Part shown: piece after piece, positions 35,453 through 43,419 of the stretch
Numbering within the stretch: the stretch's first letter is position 1
Layout: every line of letters begins with the position of its first letter
Assembly: GCA_910588155.1 (NCBI GenBank)
Contig: CAJUPB010000005.1
Coordinates: 62,001 to 126,000, forward strand
DNA: 64,000 nucleotides
DNA from: an uncultured Christensenellaceae bacterium
Lineage (GTDB): Bacteria > Bacillota > Clostridia > Christensenellales > Pumilibacteraceae
Direction: 5' to 3'
Translations under genes and position numbers: made by a program
Notes under the pieces: generated by a model
What the model was told of the DNA's origin: nothing
Database searches by the model: none
Seen by the model: the letters and a program-made list of their open reading frames with translations, nothing else

Positions 35453-36232
35453 TCAAAGAGTTTTATAGACTGCTCTAATCTCGTCCGCGATTTCCTTTGA
35501 CGAGGCGATTACGAGCGAGCTGTCTTTGAATTTATATCCGCCGAAAAGAGAGCCGACGTTCATTCCGAGTTCTTTTGCCATCAGCAGTCCCGGGGCTATA
35601 TCCCATATCTCGTGATAATAACAGACGTAAGCCTGCGCCTTGCCCGTCAGCAGCATAGAGAAGTCGAAGCAAGCCGCGCCGAAAAGGCGGGTCTTCAAAA
35701 AGCGGCTCTGCAACCTCTTTACGAGTTCGTACTGTTTATCGAAGTCCACATCTATATTCGGATAGAAGTCGGAAATCAGCAACACGGCTTCTTCTCTCTG
35801 CGTGGACGTATCTAAAATCAGTCTTTCGCCGTTTTTTGTAACGCCCTCTCCCACTGCCGCCATATACGTTTCGTCCGAAAGAGGCAGGCGGATAATCGAT
35901 GCGACGGGTTGTTTTCCTTCGAATACAGCCGCCTGCACGCCGTACATCGGAATGCCCGCGCTGAAATTGCAAGTGCCGTCCAACGGGTCTACGCACACGC
36001 AGAGACCGTCTCGAAGCTCTTCGTTATCCTTTTCTTCGGAAATGATTTTAACATTCGGGTACGCCTTTTCCATCTCTCCCAAAATATACTTCTGCATTTT
36101 GAGGTCGGTATCCGTCAAAATATCGTTTACGGTTTTATGCGAAAACGTCTGCGGTTTTTCGGCAAGATATTTTTCGCAGGCATCGCGGATTATTTTTTCC
36201 AGCGCGGTCAGTATTTCCGAGTATGCATTCAC
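35453..36232 (-). CDS. Inositol-monophosphatase-family phosphatase, coupled to the TIR-NACHT gene
   Basis: 259-aa Mg-dependent, Li-sensitive-fold phosphatase (IMPase/SuhB/CysQ superfamily). Metal ligands are all visible: D41-T-D43, E66-E67, DPLDGT (D82, D85, T87), and the late W210-D211. The fold also serves 3'-phosphoadenosine 5'-phosphate, fructose-bisphosphate and NADP phosphatases, so the substrate is open. The start is GTG 36232, overlapping the stop of the TIR gene (GTGA), with GGGAGGAC upstream; a longer ATG frame runs back into the TIR gene. It is the last gene of the aroK-TIR-phosphatase transcript. This pairing with a TIR protein is unusual. Confidence 0.85.
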   Translation of the reverse strand: MNAYSEILTALEKIIRDACEKYLAEKPQTFSHKTVNDILTDTDLKMQKYILGEMEKAYPNVKIISEEKDNEELRDGLCVCVDPLDGTCNFSAGIPMYGVQAAVFEGKQPVASIIRLPLSDETYMAAVGEGVTKNGERLILDTSTQREEAVLLISDFYPNIDVDFDKQYELVKRLQSRFLKTRLFGAACFDFSMLLTGKAQAYVCYYHEIWDIAPGLLMAKELGMNVGSLFGGYKFKDSSLVIASSKEIADEIRAVYKTL

Positions 36233-39120
36233 TTCGCTTTTGTCCTCCCGACAAGTTCTTTCAGATAGTTTTCGTAAAAAGTTATCCAATTATTTATGTA
36301 TGTGTTTTCGGTATAAGGCGTGAGACCGCTTTGTTCGCCGAGTCTTTTACACGCCGCATCGCAGAGACTTCTCGCCTCTTCTCTTTCCAACGGACAGTGT
36401 ATTCCGTCATAAATGCCGTACGCCTTTTGCGCTGCCGCCTTTGCTTTCTGCGCATCGCCGCCGGTCAGCAGAAGATACAGGCATTTGATTATGTTTATCT
36501 GACCCACGTCGTATTTGCCGTTTGACACGGCTTTTTCCACACGGTCTATATCGGCATCGAGGCCTCTTTCTCCGCACACTGTTTTAAGCAGCAACTCCGT
36601 GTATTGCGAACGAATATAATATCTGTCGGTAGCGGCGTACTTGATATAAATTTCGCGGCTTCTGTTCATATAATCTACGGCGGCGGCAAGGTCGCCCGCC
36701 CAAATCATATTGTCGCACAGTACGCGGTAATCCTCCGCCAAAAACAGAATATTCGCCGTTCTTTCGTCGCCGCCCGAAGATTTTTCTATTGCCCGTTTCA
36801 TATAGCGCACGGTTTCTTCGCCGTTTGACCTGCACTTTTCCGTCTCGCCCATTCTTATATCCATTTTCGATTTTATAAGATGCGCCATAGACAGTTCGAA
36901 ATTATAGTCGCATTTTCTGCCGCACTCTATTGCGGCATCGTGCGCCTGCTGCGCCCTGCCGAAGTCTACGATTTTGCGCAGCGCGAGACCTTTGACGTTA
37001 TAAATCTCGGCTTTCAGCGCGTCTTTTTCTTTCAATTCGGTTTCATAGACTTTCAATGTTTTGTCTATCGCGTCTATCGCAAGCGCAAAATCTTCGGTTA
37101 TGTAATAATAGAATATTTTACCGACGTCGCCCTGCAAATCGAAACCGCCTGCATTATTCGCGAGATAATCCGAAAATCCCGAATTTTTCAGCAAAAAGAA
37201 CAGTCCCGAATTATACAGAAGTCTGCGGTATTCGGAGAACACGTACGCGAACGTATCGTCGCAGTACAACTCGTTTACCTTCGATTTATCGTTTTCGAAC
37301 ACAAAGTTTATTTCGCTTACATACAGTTTCAAACCGCTGTCCAGCGTCAGATTGTCTATACGCTTTATCTGAAAATCTCTGTCGTTTAATATATTCATAA
37401 GTTCGGTCAGATATTTTGCGCGTTTTTCTCCGCCGACTCTTTTCACAAGCTCGCACAGCACCATTCCGTAATGTTTGAGACAGAGCGGATGAAATCTGTT
37501 TCCCGTTTCATAAGCGCACTTTATGTATTTGCGCAGTCTCTCGTACCCGTCGGTTTCGGAGACGAAATACTCTCCCGAAAGCTCGTGCGAGACCAACCAA
37601 TCTTTGAGCGTTTTGTGCACTATCTCTATTTTGTCCTCTTTGACGGCAATCAGCGACGACAGCGCATCCAGCCTCTCGTTGGTTTCGCGCTCGCCCCATT
37701 CGAGATAGTCTCTCACGAAAGCCGGCGTAGGTTCTTCCGGCGTGATACATATAAATTCCAACAGCGGCACGACATCCTCGAAGCGAACTTTTCCGCCCGT
37801 GCCGAAAATACGGCGGAAAGTTTCGGTGTACAGTTCGTACAGACCTGTCGGCAGAAACTCTATCTCGTCCAACCCGACTCCGTATTTTTTCAGGTACTTT
37901 ATTATCTCGCGGGCGTATATGAAAGAGCCTTCCGATTTTTCCAGCAGCAGGTTTACCGCTCTATCGGTGACCTTATCTTTATCAATGCGAGAAAGCTCCG
38001 TTTCAAAGTACTTTCTTATATCCGCATCATTTATGTCGCGGGTAATGTGAAGCGTATTCGACACGTACTGCAAGCTGTGGAGAATGGTATTGTCGTCTCT
38101 GCACGTCACAAGAATTTTGAGCCACGGCGGCAGTTTCTTTTTGTGATTTTTCAATATACCGCACAACTCGTTATTTATCTGTCCCTGCCATATCGCCTCG
38201 TCCAGCGCGTCTATTATGACAAGACAGGGATTGTCGAAATACAAATCGTCCATTGCGTCCACAAACAGCAGCTCGAAAATTCTGTCGGCGTTTTTCGGAG
38301 ACGACGGGGATGCGATGTCGTTCGCCTGCAAAACGTTCTTTAAAGACTGTCGGTAGTCGGGCAGCTTCTGTGCCAGCGAATAGGCAATCGACGTTATTAT
38401 ATGTTTGGAATCGGCTTTATCCGAATTATTGAACTTACAGAAGTGTATGGCTCCGATTTCGTTTTGAAACTTCCAGCAACAGTTCGCGCTGAACGCCGTT
38501 TTGCCGAAACCCGGAAATGCTTTTATGAGAAATATATTGTTATCGTCATCATCGTCGCTGTACAGCCACTCTTCCACCTTTTCGAATACTTTGTCCCTGC
38601 CGACAAAACCGTCGTAATGCACGGATATATCCTTTTTGAAATCTATCGGATTGAGCGTCTGTCTCAAAACGATGTCCTCGTCCGCAAAGGGAATTTCCTT
38701 TTTCCCCGAAAAAATGTCTATCAATTCCGACGTCACTTTTTCCACGCACGCATCGTTTATGGCGCCGCTGCCGTCGGTCAAATCGTAACGATGCAAGCGG
38801 TTCACGGAAAGCGGAACTTCGGAGCCGTCCAAAATCACCGGAATGATTTTCAGAGACTTTTCGCAAGCGCGGCACAGCTCGTTCAAACAGTATCCGTCAC
38901 GCGAAACCGAACGCTTGGACACGAAAAAAATCATCCATTTCGACGCCTTGATATGGTTGTCGATTTGCTCTTCCCAATCGCCCTCGTACAAAAAGTCTTT
39001 ATCGAAGAAGAAAGAAAAGCCTTTCAATTCCTCCTTCAACTTGATTTGCATTTTTTTCACAACGTCGTCGAAAACATTGTGTCCGTATGAAATGAATACG
39101 TTTTTCTCTCTGCTTCCCAT
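36229..39120 (-). CDS. TIR-NACHT-TPR protein (bacterial NLR-like STAND ATPase)
   Basis: 963 aa. Residues 6-140 form a TIR domain: NVFISYGHN, a FFFDKDFLYEGD loop, and NELCRACEKSLKIIPVILD, in which Glu81 aligns with the catalytic glutamate of TIR NAD-hydrolases. FVGRD (172-176) opens a STAND/NACHT ATPase with Walker A AFPGFGKT (201-208), Walker B LVIIDALDEA (300-309) and a TCRDD sensor. A winged-helix-like middle (IVHKTLKDWLVSHE) leads to a helical C-terminal half with TPR-like repeats, probably the sensor. No signal or membrane segment. Such proteins act in anti-phage defence, oligomerising on a trigger so that the TIR domain destroys or converts NAD. The gene starts 5 bases after aroK and overlaps the phosphatase gene. 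Confidence 0.9.
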   Translation of the reverse strand: MGSREKNVFISYGHNVFDDVVKKMQIKLKEELKGFSFFFDKDFLYEGDWEEQIDNHIKASKWMIFFVSKRSVSRDGYCLNELCRACEKSLKIIPVILDGSEVPLSVNRLHRYDLTDGSGAINDACVEKVTSELIDIFSGKKEIPFADEDIVLRQTLNPIDFKKDISVHYDGFVGRDKVFEKVEEWLYSDDDDDNNIFLIKAFPGFGKTAFSANCCWKFQNEIGAIHFCKFNNSDKADSKHIITSIAYSLAQKLPDYRQSLKNVLQANDIASPSSPKNADRIFELLFVDAMDDLYFDNPCLVIIDALDEAIWQGQINNELCGILKNHKKKLPPWLKILVTCRDDNTILHSLQYVSNTLHITRDINDADIRKYFETELSRIDKDKVTDRAVNLLLEKSEGSFIYAREIIKYLKKYGVGLDEIEFLPTGLYELYTETFRRIFGTGGKVRFEDVVPLLEFICITPEEPTPAFVRDYLEWGERETNERLDALSSLIAVKEDKIEIVHKTLKDWLVSHELSGEYFVSETDGYERLRKYIKCAYETGNRFHPLCLKHYGMVLCELVKRVGGEKRAKYLTELMNILNDRDFQIKRIDNLTLDSGLKLYVSEINFVFENDKSKVNELYCDDTFAYVFSEYRRLLYNSGLFFLLKNSGFSDYLANNAGGFDLQGDVGKIFYYYITEDFALAIDAIDKTLKVYETELKEKDALKAEIYNVKGLALRKIVDFGRAQQAHDAAIECGRKCDYNFELSMAHLIKSKMDIRMGETEKCRSNGEETVRYMKRAIEKSSGGDERTANILFLAEDYRVLCDNMIWAGDLAAAVDYMNRSREIYIKYAATDRYYIRSQYTELLLKTVCGERGLDADIDRVEKAVSNGKYDVGQINIIKCLYLLLTGGDAQKAKAAAQKAYGIYDGIHCPLEREEARSLCDAACKRLGEQSGLTPYTENTYINNWITFYENYLKELVGRTKAK

Positions 39121-39125
39121 TGTTC

Positions 39126-39626
39126 CTATCCTCTTTTTTTCCGTATCTCTATTTCAGTCAGCCGGCACAGCCTTTCGAAGCTGTCCTCCTCTTCATCTCC
39201 CGTATAAATCTCAAAATCGCAGATTCTTTCGAACAGCGGCGCGCGCTGCTCGCACAATTCTTTGAACCCGTCGTATTGCCGCATAAACGTCTTGACTCCG
39301 ACGCTTCGGTTATATGCCGTATCTATCGGCAAACTCAAATATACGACCGTCCAATCTTTCAGATATTTCAGACTTCCGTCCGTCTGCATAGTTCCGCCGC
39401 CCGTCGACAGCACGGCATTGTCGCGACGACTTACCTCGGCGAGCTTTTCGAGTTCCTTTTCCCTGAACTTCTTCTCGGACTCCTTAAACAACTCGTCCAA
39501 ACTTCTGCCGGTGTCGCGCACGATTTCCGCATCTGTATCTATAAAATCCAGACCGTATTTCTGCGCCAACTTTCTGCCGAGCGCGGTTTTGCCCGCGCCC
39601 ATAAAACCTATCAAAGCTATTCGCAC
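39126..39626 (-). CDS. aroK: Shikimate kinase (AroK-like), head of the TIR operon
   Basis: 166-aa P-loop kinase. Walker A is GFMGAGKT (7-14), the DTD motif Asp30-Thr-Asp32, FR motif Arg55, GGG 76-78, and the substrate arginine Arg128 in QRAPLF. The usual LID-domain RPLL is replaced by a KTF stretch, so substrate could differ from shikimate. No other aro gene lies nearby. Its position 5 bases before the TIR-NACHT gene makes co-translation likely. It may simply be a housekeeping gene next to which the defence gene inserted. Confidence 0.85.
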   Translation of the reverse strand: MRIALIGFMGAGKTALGRKLAQKYGLDFIDTDAEIVRDTGRSLDELFKESEKKFREKELEKLAEVSRRDNAVLSTGGGTMQTDGSLKYLKDWTVVYLSLPIDTAYNRSVGVKTFMRQYDGFKELCEQRAPLFERICDFEIYTGDEEEDSFERLCRLTEIEIRKKRG

Positions 39627-39685
39627 GCCTTTCTCCCGTTTTTTTTACATTTTATCACAAAATCCGCGCGGTGTCAAGGTAAAAC

Positions 39686-39717
39686 AAAAAGCGCGGCTCT
39701 TACAAGCCGACGCCTTT
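39686..39717 (-). terminator. Terminator of galT
   Basis: On the minus strand AAAAGGCGTCGGCT pairs, with a bulge, to AGCCGCGCTTTTT and runs into TTTTGTTTT. Confidence 0.7.
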
Positions 39718-39727
39718 TGTTTTTTGT

Positions 39728-41245
39728 TTACTTGCGGTTGAAGCCTATGCTTGCAAGGAATTTATCCATTGCGGCAACGCCTTTCTCGTCGTTTTTGAAC
39801 ACGGCGGTATTGCGGAGGATTTCTTCGCAGACGCGGTTGACTTCGTCTTTGACGTTCAGCGACGCTTCCAGCGGGCTCAACTTGCCCTTGCTTTCGGACA
39901 TCAGTTTTTCAATCATACCCTTATGGCAAGCCATATCTTCGGACAGCGCCGCGGCGTTGTATCTGTTTTCCTTCGTGAGATATTTTTCCACTTCGGAAAG
40001 CTGTTTGTCCAATCGCCCGGGGAGTACGAACAGACCCATTGCCTCGATTAGACCTATACTCTCCGATTTTATGTTCATATACTCGGGGTGGGCGTGGAAG
40101 ATACCGTCGGGATATTTGTCGTTGCAACGGTTATTGCGCAGGATTATATCGACGATATACGTCTTGTCGCTCTTTCTGACAATCGGGGTTATCGCATTGT
40201 GCTGTTCGGTGCTTCTTGCGATTACGTCGACGCTCTCGTCGCTGTAATTGTGCCAAGCCGCATTTATCTTCGACACGAGTTCGGAAAGTTTTTCCCTGTT
40301 CGTGCAAGACAGTCTTATGACGTTGTTATACCAATCGACTACGCAGGCGTCCACGTACGGATAGTCCGCCGATTTGATTTTATACGCCGCGCCCGCCTTG
40401 TGCATAGGCATAAGTCTGCCGCCGCCCTGGAAATGGTCGTGCGCGAGTATCGAACCGCCCACTCTGGGAAGAGCGGCGTTGCACCCGATGAAATAGTTCG
40501 GCATATAGTCCACGAAATCAAGCAGTTTCTCTATCGTCGCGGCATCCACTTTCATCGGCGTATGCTCGAAGTTCACAGCTATGCCGTGGTGGTTGAAATA
40601 CGAATACGGGCTGTACTGCCAGAACCATTCTTCCCCGCCCAACTCTATCGGGACGTAACGCAACGTCTTTCTGAACGTATCGCCGCCGGAATAGCCGCAG
40701 TTTTCCGCGCAAATATTGCACTCGGGATATTTTGCGCCCTTGTTTTTCGCCTGTTTTTCGACGTCCTTATTGTTCTTTTCGGGACGGCACACGTTTACCG
40801 TTATTTCGATTTTGCCCTTTGTGCCTTTGGCTTCCCAATGCTTGTTTTCCGCGAGTTTCGTCGTTTTCACGTAATCGCTTTTGACGGCGTAATCATACAG
40901 CCAATCGAACGCCTTAACGGGATTCCTGCCGTGAATGTCGGCAAACACGTCCGCCACCTGCGAGGGTTTGAGCATTACGAGGTTCATAATCTTGTCCGCG
41001 AAATATTCCCTTTCGCCCTCCGTGATTATTCCGTTGTCCACGGCGTAATTGACTATCGGATTCAAGACCTCGTCCGGAACGGTCAGCGCGTCCAGCTCGT
41101 CGGCGTTGACTTCGTACTGCTCGTACGACGTCAATTTCAATTCGTCCAAAATCAAGTTGCGGGCATAGCCCAAGTCCAACTCGTCCAAAAGGAGATTGCT
41201 CTGCGCATAATACAGCAGGTTCTCCACGTTCTGATAAATCATCAT
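39728..41245 (-). CDS. galT: UDP-glucose-hexose-1-phosphate uridylyltransferase, class II
   Basis: Leloir-pathway enzyme exchanging UMP between UDP-glucose and galactose 1-phosphate. 505 aa with the class II (Firmicutes) features: the N-terminal helical part, EWFWQYSPYSYFNHHGIAV, and the DHFQGGGRLMPMHKA segment that bears the active-site histidine region. AAAGGAGACATATATA precedes the double ATG. No galK or galE lies adjacent; repeats fill the upstream interval. Confidence 0.94.
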   Translation of the reverse strand: MMIYQNVENLLYYAQSNLLLDELDLGYARNLILDELKLTSYEQYEVNADELDALTVPDEVLNPIVNYAVDNGIITEGEREYFADKIMNLVMLKPSQVADVFADIHGRNPVKAFDWLYDYAVKSDYVKTTKLAENKHWEAKGTKGKIEITVNVCRPEKNNKDVEKQAKNKGAKYPECNICAENCGYSGGDTFRKTLRYVPIELGGEEWFWQYSPYSYFNHHGIAVNFEHTPMKVDAATIEKLLDFVDYMPNYFIGCNAALPRVGGSILAHDHFQGGGRLMPMHKAGAAYKIKSADYPYVDACVVDWYNNVIRLSCTNREKLSELVSKINAAWHNYSDESVDVIARSTEQHNAITPIVRKSDKTYIVDIILRNNRCNDKYPDGIFHAHPEYMNIKSESIGLIEAMGLFVLPGRLDKQLSEVEKYLTKENRYNAAALSEDMACHKGMIEKLMSESKGKLSPLEASLNVKDEVNRVCEEILRNTAVFKNDEKGVAAMDKFLASIGFNRK

Positions 41246-41328
41246 AGTTATATATGTCTCCTTTAAATTATTTACGGTATAGATGTTTGTCCCGCAATGT
41301 CTTTGCCTGTCGAGAAACAGATAATAGA

Positions 41329-41460
41329 GCAGTGCCGGAAAGTTCGGGCGATTTCGACGGGTGAGTTTACTTTTTGTAATACTCTCCTATTTCGCGGCGC
41401 TATATGCGCCGTCCCGATTGATGACCCGAGGGAAACGGTGTTTGACGCCGCAATGCCGTT
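41329..41460. repeat. Diverged copy of the palindromic repeat family
   Basis: Shares GAGCAGTGC at its left and TGACCCGAG, GAAACG, GTTTGAC, GCAATGC at its right with the element at 32605-32727, in the same order, with an extra 30-40 bp in the middle. Confidence 0.55.
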
Positions 41461-41465
41461 ACCCG

Positions 41466-41572
41466 TTAAAAAAGCAGAGAAGCGAGCAGTGCAAGGAAGG
41501 CGCGGATTTTGCGAGGGCGCGTACTCAAACGTACGCAACCGAAGCATAAACGCAAGCCTGACGAAGCAATGC
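41466..41572. repeat. Tandem repeat unit 1 of the palindromic family
   Basis: 107 bp identical to 41582-41688, with a 116-bp period. Contains AAGCGAGCAGTGC, a GCGTAC/GTACGC hairpin and GACGAAGCAATGC. Confidence 0.9.
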
Positions 41573-41580
41573 CGTTACCT

Positions 41581-41710
41581 ATTAAAAAAGCAGAGAAGCG
41601 AGCAGTGCAAGGAAGGCGCGGATTTTGCGAGGGCGCGTACTCAAACGTACGCAACCGAAGCATAAACGCAAGCCTGACGAAGCAATGCGAAGCTTATATG
41701 CTTTTTTAAT
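41581..41710. repeat. Tandem repeat unit 2 of the palindromic family, with paired ends
   Basis: Contains the second 107-bp identical copy. Its outer ends ATTAAAAAAGCA and TGCTTTTTTAAT are perfect inverted repeats, giving a 130-bp hairpin. The right end covers the stop codon of the RluA-type gene and would also act as its terminator. Confidence 0.85.
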
Positions 41711-42422
41711 CGAAGTTGGGACGGGAAACGTTTATATACCGCTCCACCGCGAACGCCTTCCAGGGTACTTTGTCCGTGGGCGGAAACGCTTTGAACGCCA
41801 TTGTCTTTTGCGTGGTCGGGTGAGTGAACAGAAGTTCGTATGCCCAGAGTGCGAGATTGCGTCTGCCCTCTTTGCCGTCGCCGTACTTTGCGTCGCCGAA
41901 TATCGGTGCGCCCACGCCTTTGAGCTGTACGCGTGCCTGATGACCTCTGCCCGTAACAAGTTCTACGTCCACGAGCGCATACTTGTTTTCGTAGGTTTCC
42001 AGCACCTTATAGTCGAGAATCGCCTCCTTGCTGCCCTCGCAGGGTACGGGCACTATTCTGACAGTATTCGTGCTTTCGTCTTTTAACAGTTCGTTCACCA
42101 GCCTTGCCCTGCGCTCGCGCGGGATTCCGACGGTTACGGCAAGATATTTTTTCTGCACGTCGCCGTTTCGTATCTGTTCCGACAATCGGCTTGCCGCCTT
42201 GCTCGTTCGGGCGAAAACCATAACTCCGCCCGTCGGTCTGTCCAACCTATGCAACAGTCCGATAAACGCCTCGCCCTGCTTGTTATATTTGACTTTGACG
42301 TAGTTTTTGACGATTGTCAGCATATCCGTGTCGCCGCTTCCGTCCGGCATTGTCGGCACGCCCTGCGGCTTCACGACCACGATTATATGGTTGTCTTCAT
42401 ACAGAACGATAGGTTCTTCCAT
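41706..42422 (-). CDS. RluA-family pseudouridine synthase
   Basis: 238 aa. The catalytic aspartate lies in HRLDRPTGG, preceded by VVVKPQGVPTMP and followed by KKYLAVTVG and TGRGHQARVQL, the arrangement of the RluA/RluD/YqcB group. There is no S4 domain, so it resembles the short RluA/RluC-like or TruC form. AAAGGAGTAAAA precedes the ATG. The target base in rRNA or tRNA is unknown. Confidence 0.92.
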   Translation of the reverse strand: MEEPIVLYEDNHIIVVVKPQGVPTMPDGSGDTDMLTIVKNYVKVKYNKQGEAFIGLLHRLDRPTGGVMVFARTSKAASRLSEQIRNGDVQKKYLAVTVGIPRERRARLVNELLKDESTNTVRIVPVPCEGSKEAILDYKVLETYENKYALVDVELVTGRGHQARVQLKGVGAPIFGDAKYGDGKEGRRNLALWAYELLFTHPTTQKTMAFKAFPPTDKVPWKAFAVERYINVSRPNFD

Positions 42423-42552
42423 TTTTACTCCTTTGGTATTACGGTTTCGAAAGCAAGTTTTTGCAAGACGTTCGAGTCCCGACCCAAATCGGGAAAAGTC
42501 ATCTTTACGAAAGCGAAGTTTGATTTTCGCAAACTTCGGCGATTGGACGCAT

Positions 42553-43419
42553 TTACACGCCTGCGCGCCAAAGACCGGAACAGCCGCAAGGAAGCACGAC
42601 TCCCCGCTTGTCCGACGTTTTCAATCCGACTTCGTATGCGGTGTGAGAGCCGCCGATGCAACCGAAAGTCACGGAAAGCAGATTGTCTATCACGGTCGGC
42701 TGCAAGCCCGTCGTGTAACTGTTTACGAGCGCGAACAGCGGATTATCGGAAAGCGTATCTTTGACGAGTTGCATAAATCCGAACAAGTCATCCTCTATCT
42801 TCCACAGTTCGCCGTTCGGTCCTCTGCCGTAAGACGGCGGGTCCATTATCACGGCGTCGTAGCGTTTGCCGCGCTTTATCTCGCGTGACACAAACTTCGC
42901 GCAATCGTCCACTATATAGCGTATTCTGTCGCCGGCGACACCCGACAAATTCGCGTTCTGTCTGCATCTGTCCACCATAGCTTTTGCCGCGTCCACGTGC
43001 GTCACTTTCGCACCGGCCGACGCGCACGCCACGGTTGCGCCACCCGTATAGCCGAACAGGTTAAGCACGTTTATCTCGCGCCCCGCGCCCTTTATCATAT
43101 CTTGCATAAGCTGCCAATTGACTGCCTGCTCCGGAAACAGTCCCGTATGTTTGAAGCCCATAGGCTTGACGAGGAAGGTCAGTTCTTTCCATTCGACCTG
43201 CCACTGTTCCGGCATCGGACGCAATCTTTCCCACGCGCCGCCGCCCGTTTTGGAACGGATATATCTCGCGTTCAGCTTCTTGTACGATTTCAGGTCGAAC
43301 TCCGGACTCCAAATCGCCTGCGGGTCGGGCCGCAGCAGATATACGTCTTTCCAGCGTTCCAGCTTCTCTCCGCCGCCGCTTCCGAGTATTTCGTAGTCGG
43401 TCCAATCCTGCGCCGTCAC
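42553..43419 (-). CDS. Class I SAM-dependent methyltransferase (RlmI-like)
   Basis: 288 aa from GTG 43419, which overlaps the ileS stop as GTGA; the longer open frame extends back into ileS and has low-complexity residues only. SAM motif NLFGYTGGATVACASAGA, then HVDAAKAMVDRC, and the catalytic MDPPSYGRGPNGELWK of 23S rRNA (COG1092) methyltransferases. The N-terminal PUA domain of E. coli RlmI is missing. Likely co-translated with ileS. Confidence 0.85.
   Translation of the reverse strand: MTAQDWTDYEILGSGGGEKLERWKDVYLLRPDPQAIWSPEFDLKSYKKLNARYIRSKTGGGAWERLRPMPEQWQVEWKELTFLVKPMGFKHTGLFPEQAVNWQLMQDMIKGAGREINVLNLFGYTGGATVACASAGAKVTHVDAAKAMVDRCRQNANLSGVAGDRIRYIVDDCAKFVSREIKRGKRYDAVIMDPPSYGRGPNGELWKIEDDLFGFMQLVKDTLSDNPLFALVNSYTTGLQPTVIDNLLSVTFGCIGGSHTAYEVGLKTSDKRGVVLPCGCSGLWRAGV

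Noticed and set aside
41466..41688. CRISPR array
   Set aside because: Only two adjacent identical 107-bp units without spacers.
41297..41709. Overlapping small frames with recurring peptides
   Set aside because: They arise from the 116-bp tandem repeat, whose period is not a multiple of three, so the peptide repeats switch frame. No ribosome binding site.
42465..42510. tRNA-like GTTCGAGTCCC word
   Set aside because: No acceptor, anticodon or D arm can be formed around it.
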